Below are positions 22,591 through 34,481 of a stretch of 58,853 bases of DNA, one piece after another (the stretch's first letter is position 1; each line of letters opens with the position of its first letter). The notes under the pieces are model-generated. The model made no database searches. It saw only the letters and a program-made list of their open reading frames with translations, and had not been told where the DNA came from. A program made the position numbers and the translations under genes. The stretch is from Basidiobolus ranarum (lineage: Eukaryota; Basidiobolomycota; Basidiobolomycetes; Basidiobolales), in the NCBI GenBank assembly GCA_040143965.1, contig JASJQH010006884.1:1-58853 (forward strand), read 5' to 3'.

Positions 22591-25266
22591 CTATAGAAAG
22601 TCTCCAAATAGTTCTGGAACTTTGAGTTCACCTTTGTTGATCTTCTCGATGGCACGTATCAAGTCGTAGTTAATTTCCTGTGAAACGTGAGAATCGTGTT
22701 TGTAGTCTGGATGTGTTCGGATGAATTGGCGGATCCAAGTGGCAGCGGTCATCAAAGTACCTATTGTCGAAGATATTCTCAGTACACTCACATACACTAA
22801 ATACATCGATATAACGTGTCTTTACCATCAGCACGGCACTTGATGAAATCAAGGTAGCGTCCAAGAGTGCGACGAGTCTCAATGTCCACGTTGAGAGAGT
22901 TGAGGTAAGAGTTAACGATAGGAATGAGTCCTGGGAAGCCATCATCCTGAAAGAATATTAGATTAGATCAGGAGTTTCATAGACTACTTCTTCGTAAAAT
23001 CTACCTTTCCATTGATTATCTCATTGATGGTCATGAGTTCATACTCATCATCAACAGTGGAGTTAGTCTCACTATGGCTCTCATCTTGGAAGACATGCTT
23101 TCTGAAGTAAAACTTGTGCTCAAGAACTGCGGCTCTCTTATGGGCAGTCTTCATATTCTCATCAACCTAGAAGAACTATCAATGTACGCCCAAATGATCG
23201 GATCGAATACCAGACTAACCTTAGAGATGGGAATATAAAAGTTAAGACCAAAACTAAGAATGGCGCGTGTAAGCAGGACAATGAAGATAGCAAAAGCTGC
23301 GTTTTCAAAATCAGTAATTTGAATCTCCATCGATCGAAACTCAACTCTCCAACCAATAGGAGAATTTGGTGGAGGGGGTTTAAAGCGCATTGTTTGCCAA
23401 TTAGTAGATTGAAGATTCTATTTTAGAAGAGTATATAGAAGAGTATATGGTTAGTTCTCTTGATCTCCAACAATTGACCAACGCTCATGAATACCTCAAA
23501 ATGATCCGAAGAAACCTCGTCATCTTGTTCTAAAAGCTCTTCAAAAATAACCAAAGGGTCCCGTATAAAAAGATGTGCAACGTGACGCGCTAATTGCTCA
23601 TCGACGCCTGGATAAAAAATTCTTGGTCAGTTTTGATACAGCTTGGTCTCTAGATCAGTACAAAAATCTGACCATTGTCCATAAGCTCCTTGCAAATATC
23701 TTCGTCGATTACTAACGGAATATCATTATACTCTGGTTTGTACAATTTGTCGGTTGACAAGTAGCTGTCGATTGAATCATAACGAGATTTGGGGATAACG
23801 AATTTGCTATTATTCAGTGGCTATTAATCAGACAACAATTAATATATATGCAAGTAGATTATTTAAATTAAACTAAATATACTCGACCTCCAAACCGCGT
23901 TCTTCACGAGTACGATCGTCTACACTTTGAGCAATAACATTCCAACGGCAATCAACATCGGCAAGATATCCACGATAAACTGGAGCAGCGGCTGTCAAGG
24001 CAAGCTAATAGAAATAATTTAACACATGAGATTCAAATTTTGGCTTTTTCTGCCCTTCACTAACCATGATTGGGCCTACAGTGGCAAGATGATCATAAAG
24101 TTTTCTGGCCTCGTCAATATTGCAAGCCTGGAAAGTTATCTGGAGACAACTACAACCCATTCCAAAGCACATGGAGTCCATATAAATATGATCAGGAAGC
24201 GCAGCACCTTCCCCAGCCTCTTTGTCTTCGGGAAATACATCTCTATCATGAGGAATAGTAGGGTCAATAAAAGGCTTGGGAGTGTTGGTGTCATGGAAGA
24301 TAGGCATGTTGATAGCAACTTTAGCTTGGCGACGTTTTCTAATATTTGCGGTAAGGGTGCTAAATAAATTTTGATTTGAAGAAATTTAGAGACAATATAA
24401 TGAAACGGTTGTCTGACATCTTTGAACTCTTACGGGAATCTGGCATGTGGATTGATAACTTCGTCGGGAACGAACATGCTTCTAGTAGCAAGGCCTGTTG
24501 GCTCATAATGAGGAGTTAAGAATTCACCGGGACATCCAAGTCGGGGGAAACTAGTAATAGTAATAGGGAACTCGCCCTCCTTCATATATTGCATAACGGT
24601 GTTTCTCCTAACATTGGTAAAGTCCGTTTATGGTAAATACAACAATATCCAAGGATTGCCCATACATTTTGTTATATAAAACATACCGAAGAATCATATT
24701 GGCCTCTACCGACAATAAATCATCCAGTGTGCCACCATAAGGAGCACCAGGCGTACCTGTTGATATTGCAAAATTCATTTAGTAGGTATGTCTGGATTTC
24801 AATTTACTTCGAAAAAAATACCTTCAAGCATGTAACGTCCGTACTCGGGTCTCCAAGAAGTTTCTACGACGATACTTTATGACAAATAGAATAAATACCA
24901 TGAAAATACGAGAATTCCTTAAAAACATATATTCACTCAGGATTAGTAGCAGCTTCGATTTCACTCTTCTGGAGTTCGTTAATCAAGTCGAATGCACGAA
25001 GCGAGAGACGAGCATTTTTGTTCTCATGGTCATAATCCACTACCATATATTCAATCTTAAGGAGAAGAAATTTAGCTCACCTGAACCGATATTAGAAAAT
25101 AAGAACAAGTGCAAACCTCATCGCCCCATAACAAGTGGTCCTTCTTGCGGTCCTTCAGTTTGTTATAAATAGAAAGGAACTGCTTGATTCCATGGCTACG
25201 AACGTGATCAGCGTATTTCTTTGCCTCTTCCCATTCTAAGGGAGTACCAAGTGAAAGAAGACCCAT
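22591..25266 (-). CDS. GSH1: Glutamate-cysteine ligase catalytic subunit
   Basis: First, rate-limiting enzyme of glutathione synthesis (ATP-dependent ligation of Glu gamma-carboxyl to Cys). Thirteen exons: 25266-25117, 25055-24937, 24874-24822, 24756-24687, 24607-24434, 24359-24065, 24004-23888, 23820-23673, 23607-23495, 23417-23220, 23166-23005, 22946-22826 and 22760-22591. They give 629 residues against 637 in human. The eukaryotic GCL landmarks appear in order: [112 protein letters not shown] and [10 protein letters not shown]. All introns are GT..AG and phases agree. This is the most intron-dense gene of the window. Confidence 0.96.
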
Positions 25267-26451
25267 TGCACAAAACTAAACGAAATGAATTTAAATATCC
25301 TGTACATAAATTTTTAATGTTTTTACCATGAAAACTTACAAATTACTGAAAGAACGTTTGCTCGGTGGGCAGTTGGACTAAGGGTGTGCCTCTTAAAGAC
25401 GATTTTTGATGACTAAAAAATCCAGCCTGCTCAGAACGAAATCGAACAATTCGGGCTTGATTTGATATCAAAATTTGAGATATTTATAGTTAGGTTGCTT
25501 ATTAATGTGAAATTTTGATCTAACGAGGTTGAAAATATGTTAACCCTTAGTTTTTGTCTTCTATTTGGCAACGAAGCTATCTTAACCCGTTTATTCAGCT
25601 TATTTTGTTGAACGCAGATATCATATGAAAACTGTGTCTTGGAAGGTTTTAAAGATAACCACAAGCACTCTTTACCTTACTTGTAATCATCGACTTGTAA
25701 ACATAAGAATAACGCCATGGAATCATCCTCTAACATCATTCTAACAATATCTTAACTCACCCTTATTTGGATGGCCCAGTTAAGTAGAAAGAACGATTTA
25801 ACAACGATTATCTCATCTGATCAATACATGCCATTTTTGAATAATTATCGATATTTCCAAATTGGTGACATTTAAATGAATACACTGGCAGCGAATTTAA
25901 GGTATGGAGTTGAGTTATTAAGAATTTGATAGAATGCGGGATTGATTGGCTAGAAACTTTAGCATTTCGAATTTCAACATCAACACTAGCTGATAAGCTT
26001 AACCAATATGTTGTTGTCACTAAGTATCAGCTAAGGCATGTAGCATTTCTGCAGGTATGGGCGAGCTACGGTGAGCTATTTATATTGTTATTATTCGAGA
26101 GTCAACAAGGGATTCGAGTAAACGGGTTGAAAAACAATTTATCCGAGACTCGTTAACCCAATACTGAGATTATCAGTTGTATTTGTCATATCTATTATAA
26201 CCATAACTAACTCATAGCTAACTGGTAACTATGACAGGTTAAATATTTGATTGATACATCCTGGTACGAACTATATTTTCGGTGAACACTTCGGATTTCG
26301 GCCACAGGACGAATGAAAGATGATCATCCCCAGAAAGATAAGATTTGGGGACATTGATAAGATAAGACTGATTGCAAAATAAGCTACTATAAATTGCTAA
26401 AACACTTTGGTTGTACTGTAAAAAAAGTTCTCATTTTACTATATTCCCACA
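25267..26451. other. GSH1/ADE2 divergent intergenic region
   Basis: About 1.2 kb. A GAGTCA (TGACTC reversed) lies at 26098-26103; Gcn4- and Bas1-type factors bind such sites at yeast ADE genes. The open frames 25808-26156 have no recognisable content. No repeat seen. Confidence 0.35.
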
Positions 26452-28345
26452 ATGGACAATCGAACTGTTGGTATTTTGGGTGGAGGCCAGTTAGGACGCA
26501 TGCTTATTGAAGCTGCTAGTCGTCTCAATATCAACGTTGGCATTCTAGACTCCCCGGATGATGCCCCAGCCAAACAGATTGCTGCTAATCAATTTCACGT
26601 TCGAGGTGATTTCAAGGATCCAGCCAAGATTTCCGAGTTGGCTTCTAAAGTAGACGTTCTTACGGTGGAGATTGAGCACGTAAACACCGAAACACTCGAA
26701 GCTCTTGAGAAAGAAAAGAACATCAAAATACAGCCATCTCCTGCTACTATTCGCCTTATCCAAGATAAGTATGTTCAAAAGGTTCACCTGAGCAAATTTG
26801 GTGTTCCTTTGCCTGATTATAAGGAAGTAAATTCAGTTGAGGACCTTACGAGTGTTGCTCATGAGTGGGGTTATCCTGTTATGCTCAAATCTAAGACTCT
26901 TGCTTATGACGGGCGTGGGAATGCTGTAGTCCGTTCGGATGCTGATGTTAGCGTAGCTATTGAAAAGCTTGGCGGGGTTAGCAAGGGTCTGTATGTCGAA
27001 AGGTGGGCCTCTTTTGTCAAAGAGCTTGCTGTTATGGTCACCAGATCCGTCGATGGAACCGTCAGCTCATATCCTGTCGTTGAGACTATTCAACGTGATA
27101 ATGTATGTCACCTTGTTATCGCTCCTGCCCAAATTGATGGAGCTGCTGCTAAAAAGGCCAAGAAAATCGCCGAGGATGCTATCAAAACTCTTGAAGGAGC
27201 TGGAATCTTTGGAGTTGAAATGTTTTTAATGGAAGATGGTTAGTGAATTCTTTATTTTCTCTCTAATACTGACGAAATTGCTAAATCTGAACAAAACAGG
27301 GGATATTCTACTGAATGAGATTGCTCCTCGTCCTCACAATTCTGGTCACTATACTATAGAAGCTTGCCATACTTCTCAATTCGAAAATCACCTGCGAGCC
27401 ATTCTTGGATTACCCCTCGGGTCCACTGAACTTAAGGTTCCAGTTGCTGCTATGATCAATATTTTAGGAAGCGATACTCTTCAGGAAACTCTTCGCCCTT
27501 GTGCTGTTTCACTTACTACTCCAGGGGCTACTGTTCATCTCTATGGTAAGAAGGAGAGTCGTAAGGGAAGAAAGATGGGACACATTACTGTGGTTGCTGA
27601 CAGTATTCAACAATTGAACGAACGTATTCGACCCATTCTTGATACAATTCCACCTGCTGAAGATGGTTCCCGTGATGCTGATTTGGCTGTTACCCCTATG
27701 GTCGGTGTAATAATGGGATCTGACTCTGACCTCCCAACCATGAAAGCTTGTGCAGATATTTTACGTGACTTTGATGTTCCTTTTGAGCTGACTATTGTTA
27801 GCGCTCATCGTACTCCAGATCGCATGATTGAATATGCTAAGACCGCCCACGAGAGAGGAATTAAAGTAATTATCGCTGCTGCTGGCGGCGCTGCTCATTT
27901 GCCAGGTATAGATATAGTACGATTCCTATATTTGGCGGACTGTAACTAAACCAGCTTCTCTTTTTCAATACTGTATTAGGTATGGTGGCTGCTGTGACTC
28001 CACTTCCTGTCATTGGTGTTCCAATCCAAGGGAAGGTGCTAGACGGCATGGATTCACTTTATTCTATTGTTCAAATGCCTGTAAGTTTCTAACCTAACCC
28101 TAAGTGTAAACCCAAGTGAAACCTTCGTATACTCAACTGTTTCTCATCAATCTCACTAGCGAGGAGTCCCTGTCGCCACCGTTGCCATTGGTAACTCCAC
28201 TAATGCTGCTTTGTTAGCCATTCGCATGTTGGGATCCTTTATTCCCGGCTACCTTGAAAAGATGATCAACTACCAGAACACCATGGAGTCTGAAGTCATG
28301 GCGAAAGTTGGCCGCCTGGACGAAATTGGCTGGGAGAAGTACTGA
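26452..28345 (+). CDS. ADE2: Phosphoribosylaminoimidazole carboxylase (PurK-PurE fusion)
   Basis: Converts AIR to CAIR in purine synthesis. Four exons, 26452-27238, 27300-27905, 27980-28080 and 28160-28345, give 559 residues, normal for fungal Ade2. The N-terminal two thirds is the PurK ATP-grasp part: [37 protein letters not shown] and [18 protein letters not shown]. The C-terminal part is Pur[26 protein letters not shown] and [13 protein letters not shown]. The last three exons encode PurE. The first intron uses a GTTAGT donor. The third intron holds a TAACCTAACCCTAA telobox-like string near 28091. Confidence 0.97.
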
Positions 28346-29180
28346 GTGTCGGAGGTGTTGAAGGTATTTGGTTCAACAGGAGATGCTCTTGAAAAACAAT
28401 GTACAGCTCGCCTCTTCTACATGACATCATTCTCAAGCATATAGAATAGACCATTGATTGATTTTTATATAAATAATTGAATCCAAGATACACTATATGA
28501 TCTAATAATCTAATCAATATATCCAAATACCAATACCAATCGTATGTTATCCAATCCACTACCTAGCCCTGCTCCGTTGTTGAATATCTCGGCTGGTGGT
28601 AAGCATGAGTCAATTAGTGACACTGATATATGCTAGCCAAGCCACCCAAACTATGATGTGCAGTGTAATTTTATGATACGAATTAAACCAGATATTGAAT
28701 CGAATAGGACCTAGACACATGTGAAGTGTGCCTTGAGTCCAACTCTAAATGGACAGCTCTCAACGGCACTCTATACTTTGTTAGACAGTGTTAGAGGACG
28801 CCACCGAACCGTGTCTAAGGCTGAGAGCGTAGGCCCTCCCGTATCTAATCCTATTACGCCATTTAGAAGGGTACCTATAAAAGGAAGATATTGAGTAACA
28901 CCAAGACTGGATTTAGTACTTTTATCGAGAAACAATTGTCACCCGACCTCAGAAGTTCCAAAAAGGGAGATCTAATGTAACATAGCTGGGAGATAATGAT
29001 GATCCAGTTGTATTCTTTGTGAGGAATGAATGTCTTTCTTTTACACGCAAAATGTTGACAAAGTGACTCATCCAAGGTCAGATAGACCTAAGGATTACTA
29101 TTTGAGATTTGCCAGGGTATATATTGAGCTCAGAAGTCCATAGCATCGCATATCTCCAGACTTCCATTTTTAACTTCACC
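28346..29180. other. Intergenic
   Basis: About 830 bp after ADE2. I see no exon, RNA gene or repeat. Confidence 0.35.
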
Positions 29181-30001
29181 ATGAAAGCTTTATCTTATCA
29201 CGCCAGAGTTGGTACAATTCCAAATGAGCTAATTGGTGTTCATAATGACTACCGTGTCAAAAATCATTGCCTATTCCAATCACCAGCAGAAGCTGCTCGA
29301 GTACTTTCGCAAAGACTAAAAGAATATCAACATTCACCCAACACAGGTATGTCGCTCTTACTGTTCTACAGTTGATTGTCGATTCTAATTATCTTTCAGT
29401 GGTTGTTACTGTTTCTTCTCATCAGTATGCGGTCGAGAGTGAAATCAGTGATTACATAAGCGAATCCTTAGGTTTGCCACAGGAGAAAATCTTCACCAGA
29501 AAGGTCATTCATCCAACGAACAGACTCCCCATCGCTACAGTGATATCTGGAGGCAAAATTGTTTATGAGAAGGAGGTTTTGAAGGGATTGAACTTGCCCG
29601 AGGAACAAATCAACACGTTGATTGAACAAGAAGTATGATTATCATGGATCATTTATTTATAAATGAGAATTGCAGTACTAACGTCTCCATTCACTTAGAA
29701 AGCGTTGATGAATACTGACTTTGAGAAATTCCAAATCCCATCCGTTTCATTCCCAGATGTTGAAGGGAAAACTTTAATTCTTGTCTCTGATGGGTTATGC
29801 TATGGCTTTACCATGCGCTCAGCAATCAAGGCTATCAAAGACTCCGGTAAACCTCACCGTATAGTTATTGCCACTCCAGTAGCGGGAGCTGATACTGTGA
29901 GACAAATGATGAAGTATGTTAATGATGTAGTTGCATTGGAAATCCCAAGAAACCTTGGTTCAATCGCACATTGGTACAGTCAGAATGTTAATTTCGATTA
30001 A
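29181..30001 (+). CDS. Phosphoribosyltransferase-like protein, bacterial type, with altered PRPP loop
   Basis: Three exons, 29181-29346, 29400-29632 and 29699-30001, give 233 residues. The order of blocks matches bacterial phosphoribosyltransferase-family proteins (mycobacterial Rv0571c-like): FQSPAEAARVLSQRLKEY, a first loop, KVIHPTNRLPIATVISGG, INTLIEQEKA, VEGKTLILVSDGLCYGFTMR, RIVIATPVAGADTVRQM and a final HWYSQNV. In the usual family the first loop is LPRGG and the PRPP loop VDDGIATGATMR; here these read VSSHQ and VSDGLCYGFTMR, so one acidic residue and the small loop residues are lost. Catalysis is doubtful. Its substrate is unknown. It lies in the same orientation after ADE2. About 50 N-terminal residues precede the domain. 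Confidence 0.8.
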
Positions 30002-30978
30002 CAATATCAAAATCACTGTATGTATAATGACTATCTCCTGCACCTACTAATACTCTTGATCATTGTGTATTTATTTGTATAGTTTATTGATTTTCTATGG
30101 TTGTATTGAAATTGCATATTTATATAAATCATGGACAAATTGAGTTTATGCTGACAATATTATTACCATCAGAAACGAAGCGGAATAACAAGGATGAATA
30201 GAAACAGATACTGGAATATTCTACACTCTATTATGCAGATCAGATGGTCCCAGAAGATGTGATTGTAGAGTCCGTACAATGCAATTAAGCTGGATACCCT
30301 CGTACCACATTGAACCAGTCCCCGTTGGCCCCACCAAGCTGTATTCAAAATACTGGGACATTTATGGAAATGATAAATCCGAAAACAAATCTGCATTCGT
30401 GGGAAAGGGACAGTTGTGCAATGTCAAAAAAGACCATGCACAGGTATAATCCTTCTTGTAAGCTGAATTGTGAGCCGTTAATACCAATATTACTCCCACA
30501 TTCAACATGTGGGAATCCACAGCACGGGATTTATGATGAATGTATTGTAATCCCGAGCTCTGGAAGAACACCAATATTCCCTTTGTGTTAGTTTCCTGCT
30601 TTTGGGTGATTTTATTCATTATGCGAATTATTCTCTACTCTTCTACCAGAAGATGATGGTCAAAGAACCCATGCCGAGAATTTTAGCCGGATAAGCAAAA
30701 AATTGAATTTTTTGAACTTGGAATACTTCGATATTAAATTTGATTGGATTTAAACGGAAATGTTACTAAAATTATCGTCTTTCTTTTTGAGATAACATCA
30801 GTATATCTCAAGATCGTAGATGATTAAAATTGACTCTTCATAATGAAATGAACTAGTTCAGGAGCTGCTAGTTATATGTATGTAGATGACGAAATCAGAT
30901 ACGTATATAATTGAGTCATTAACGTTTTCCTTTAGTTGAGAAATATTTTTTTAACTTCTCTCCCTTTTCTCTATTATA
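30002..30978. other. Intergenic, upstream of the aminopeptidase
   Basis: About 980 bp. A TATATAA box at 30904-30910 lies about 70 bp before the aminopeptidase ATG. The open frames between 30169 and 30619 lack support. Confidence 0.4.
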
Positions 30979-32668
30979 ATGGGTGTTCCAAAAATTACAA
31001 TCCTTTCTTCCAGCCAAGATTTGGCTTCGTCTAGTTATGACGGCCTCGTTCTTCTATTTACCGATATTAAGAAATTGTCTCCAGAGGTTTTGACCTTAGA
31101 CTCTGCTGCCACTATCGCTGCTTACACTCAAGCCGATAAGAGTGCCGGCTCTCAAGTCTCTTTCTTTGTTGACTCCAAAGCTCCCGGTGGCAGAATTATC
31201 TTGGCTCCTACCGGCTCATTGTTTGGTGATACCGACGATGCTCGTAAAATTGGAGGTACTTCCTTTCTGTTTTTTTCATATTGTCAAGTAATTGTTACTT
31301 AAAAAATCCCTTTTCGAAATAGAAACTGCTACCAAGGCTGTTCAACGTGCTCGTCAAGCTGGAGTAACCAATCCTCTCATTCACTTTGTCGATCCACCCA
31401 AAGACCACCCTGAATACAAACGTTATTTGGAAGTTGCTCTTTTGGGCGCTCTTGAGGCCTGTTACGAATATCTTGAATACAGAGAGCATATCGAGAAGAT
31501 TGGTCAAGCTTCTCCCGAAAGTGTCAAGGAATTCGGTGTGTTAGCAACCGATATTGATACTGCCAAGCTTGAAGTCATTGTCAAGAAAGTTCTTGATATT
31601 GAACAAGGAAGAAGACTATGCAGAGATGTTGGTAGTCCCGATCCTGAACGTATGACTCCTTTGAATTTCGCCAAATATGTTAAAGAATCCCTCGCCGGTG
31701 CTAAGAACACCACATTGACTATCATCGATGATTTGGATACTTTGAACAAAGAATATCCCCTTCTTCATGCTGTAGCCAGATGCTCTCTAGATGTTGAAAG
31801 ACACAAGCCATGTGTAGTCCGTATTGAATACAAATCTCCCGAGCCATCTAAAGTTAAAGAAAACCTTTACTTTGTCGGTAAAGGTGTCACATATGATACT
31901 GGAGGTGCTGATTTGAAGGTAAACGGTGCCATGAGAGGTATGTCACGTGATAAATTGGGAGCTGCTGCTGTCGCCGGTTTCATGAAGACTGTTGCTGAAC
32001 AGCAACCTACCAATGTAAACATCATTGCTGATTTGGGTATGGTTCGTAACAGTATCGGTCCTGATGCCTACCTCAGTGACGAGATTATCTACTCCAGAGC
32101 TGGAGTTAGAGTCCTTGTTGGTAACACTGACGCTGAAGGCCGTATGGTAATGACCGATCTTTTGTGTCATATGCGTGAACGTGTGATGGAATTACGTGAG
32201 AAGGGAGATGAGACACCCGCTAGATTGTTCACTGTTGCCACTCTCACTGGTCACGCTATTAGAGCCGCTGGTCCCTATACCTGCTCTCTTGATAATGGAC
32301 CTGCACGTAAAGACAAGATCTCTAACCGTCTTTTCAACGCCGGCGCTGAATGGGCTGATCCTTGTGAGATCTCTACCTTGCGTAGAGAAGATATGGCCGT
32401 TGTCGCTCCCGGTAGCTCACGTGAAGACGTAGTACAAGCCAACGATAAGCCCAGTACTATGACCAACCGTGGTCATCAACTCCCCGCTGCTTTCATGGTC
32501 ATTGCCTCAGGACTCGATAAACACGGGTTAGATGCTGAACCTAAGAAGCAAATTGCCTACACTCATCTTGATATTGCTGGTTCCGCCGAAGGAGATGCAC
32601 ATGGACTTAGTCTTCCAGATGTCACTGGTAGACCTATACCCTCCTTTGTTGGTGCCTTCTTGGAGTAA
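30979..32668 (+). CDS. Leucyl aminopeptidase, M17 family
   Basis: Cytosolic metallo-exopeptidase with two metal ions. Two exons, 30979-31255 and 31323-32668, give 540 residues. The C-terminal catalytic domain holds the M17 set: GKGVTYDTGGADLK (metal Lys and Asp, catalytic Lys), SRDKLGAAA (metal Asp) and NTDAEGRM (metal Asp and Glu, catalytic Arg), so it should be active. The N-terminal 170 residues form the usual divergent alpha/beta domain with no signal peptide. The TYDTGGADLK version, rather than TFDSGG, puts it with the less-studied M17 branch found in invertebrates and basal fungi. Confidence 0.93.
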
Positions 32669-32989
32669 TTTATTCCGGTCTGGTATCTAATATAATCACG
32701 TGTAAAAGCAATTTTTAAAAGGAATTCGAAGCAAATAGTATAGTTATTTGGATTCATTCCCAATTGCAACACCTTTACTACATTGAAAGTAATCATGATA
32801 CGAAACCACTGTAAAGAGAATAAAATTTCATTATATATTGTTCACATACTGCTCTCCATAGTAAGGACGGATTTGGTATGTAATATAATTACTCACTTTC
32901 ACCGCAATGAGGATGATTTTACTATGTATATTTATTCACTTTCATGTAAGGATGGACCTACGATGTATATTCACTGGATAGATACACCA
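32669..32989. other. Convergent 3' flank
   Basis: About 320 bp between facing stop codons. Two diverged copies of a string resembling GTAAGGA.GGA near 32861 and 32946 are seen; nothing else. Confidence 0.3.
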
Positions 32990-33970
32990 CTATAATTGAC
33001 AATCCAACAAGATATTATCGATTAAACGAGTCTCACCAACTCTAATGGCACCAGACAAAATAGCACCGTCTTCATTAACGGTGTCAAGCTCGTGTAGTTG
33101 ATAAGGATGGGCGATACTGATGTAATCGAAGGAAACACGTGGTTCGGATTTGATAACATCTTGAGCAATTTCAATCAATTTCTTAGCGTCTTTGATACCA
33201 GAAGAGTAAGCATCCTTAGCAGCAAGAAGTCCTTTGTATAAAATCACGGCATAACTACGCTCCTCTTGAGTAAGATAACGATTACGACTACTCAATGCCA
33301 AACCATCTTCTTCACGAACGATAGGACCGGCAATCATTTCAATAGGAAGGCATAAATCGGTGATCATCGTACGTATCACTACACATTGTTGAGCATCTTT
33401 CTGACCAAAGAAAGCCATATCAGGTTGAATAATATTGAAGAATTTCAATACAACCGTAGCAACACCACGGAAGAAATGTGGTCTAATACTTCCTTCCATT
33501 TGTAATGATTTTCCTAATACTTCCACGAAAGTCCCTTTTTGTTCGCTAACGTTTAAAGTGATACCACTTGGATACATTTCTTGAACTGAAGGTACAAGTA
33601 CTACATCACAACAACCAGTCTCTCCTAATAATTTTATATCGTCTTCTAAAGTTCGGGGATATTGGTCAAGATCTTCGGTAGGTGCGAATTGCGCTGGATT
33701 AACGAAAATACTCATAACTACCATATCATTCTTGGACTTGGCAAGTTTAACCAAACTAAGATGACCAGAGTGTAAGGCACCCATAGTAGGTACAAAACCT
33801 ACTTTTTTACCTTCTAGTACCATTTGATGTCTCCATTTTCTATAATCAGCAAAGTTATAGAATACTTGTGGTTTGGTAACTAAAGTTTTTTAAGAAATAT
33901 AAGGTTATTATACTGGAAGTATATCAGTAATTTCTTTACTACTCTTACCTGTCACTGGAATGTCGGACAT
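32990..33970 (-). CDS. PAN6: Pantoate-beta-alanine ligase (pantothenate synthetase)
   Basis: Last step of pantothenate synthesis, joining pantoate and beta-alanine with ATP. Two exons: a 22-nt first exon 33970-33949 (MSDIPVT) and 33879-32990, together 303 residues. Hallmarks: VGFVPTMGALHSGHLSLV (nucleotide-binding HxGH), MSIFVNPAQFAPTEDLDQYPR, FFGQKDAQQ and GLALSSRNRYL (KMSKS-like region). Length and order match bacterial PanC and yeast Pan6. TATATAAGG at 34092-34100 on the coding strand is a possible TATA box about 125 bp upstream. Confidence 0.96.
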
Positions 33971-34481
33971 ATTGTATGTTCAATACTTAACAAAATTGGT
34001 AGAAGACAACCTAACGATGTTTGAATGATTTCTTTCGAAAAGATTCCAATGACTGGTATCGAAATAGGTTAGTGATTATTATATATATGCACCTTATATA
34101 GATCCACATTTGGCTTTATCTTCAAGAATAATTCCATGCCACTTGATGGTTACTAGTAATTTCCCATTTTGGGGGGGGGATAGAATTTTCCCGAGAGCCA
34201 AGTCTTTCTCATCTAGAAAAATAATTATCTATATGTTATCAATTCATTGGATTCAATGGAAATTAATATCAGAGTTCTCATCATTAGGTTGGTTTTTTTC
34301 AAGAATTTTATCGATTTTATATGCAAATTGAATTAATGGAGAAAATTGAGATGGTAAAGCCAATACGACCAAATACTTTTACGAAAAAAACAAATTACTT
34401 GCTATACAATGTCACGTGTATGAGTGAGAAGGGGGAGAGAGGAGGGGATAAATTTAATTGGTTGGGTGAATGAGTGACAAT
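33971..34481. other. Intergenic between PAN6 start and GLC3 end
   Basis: About 510 bp holding the PAN6 promoter and GLC3 3' flank. TATATATAAT (minus strand) lies near 34078-34087, and a run of nine Gs at 34171-34179 that may be prone to sequencing error. No exon. Confidence 0.4.

Noticed and set aside
25808-26156. Opposing open frames between GSH1 and ADE2
   Set aside because: No homology-like pattern; likely chance frames in a divergent promoter.
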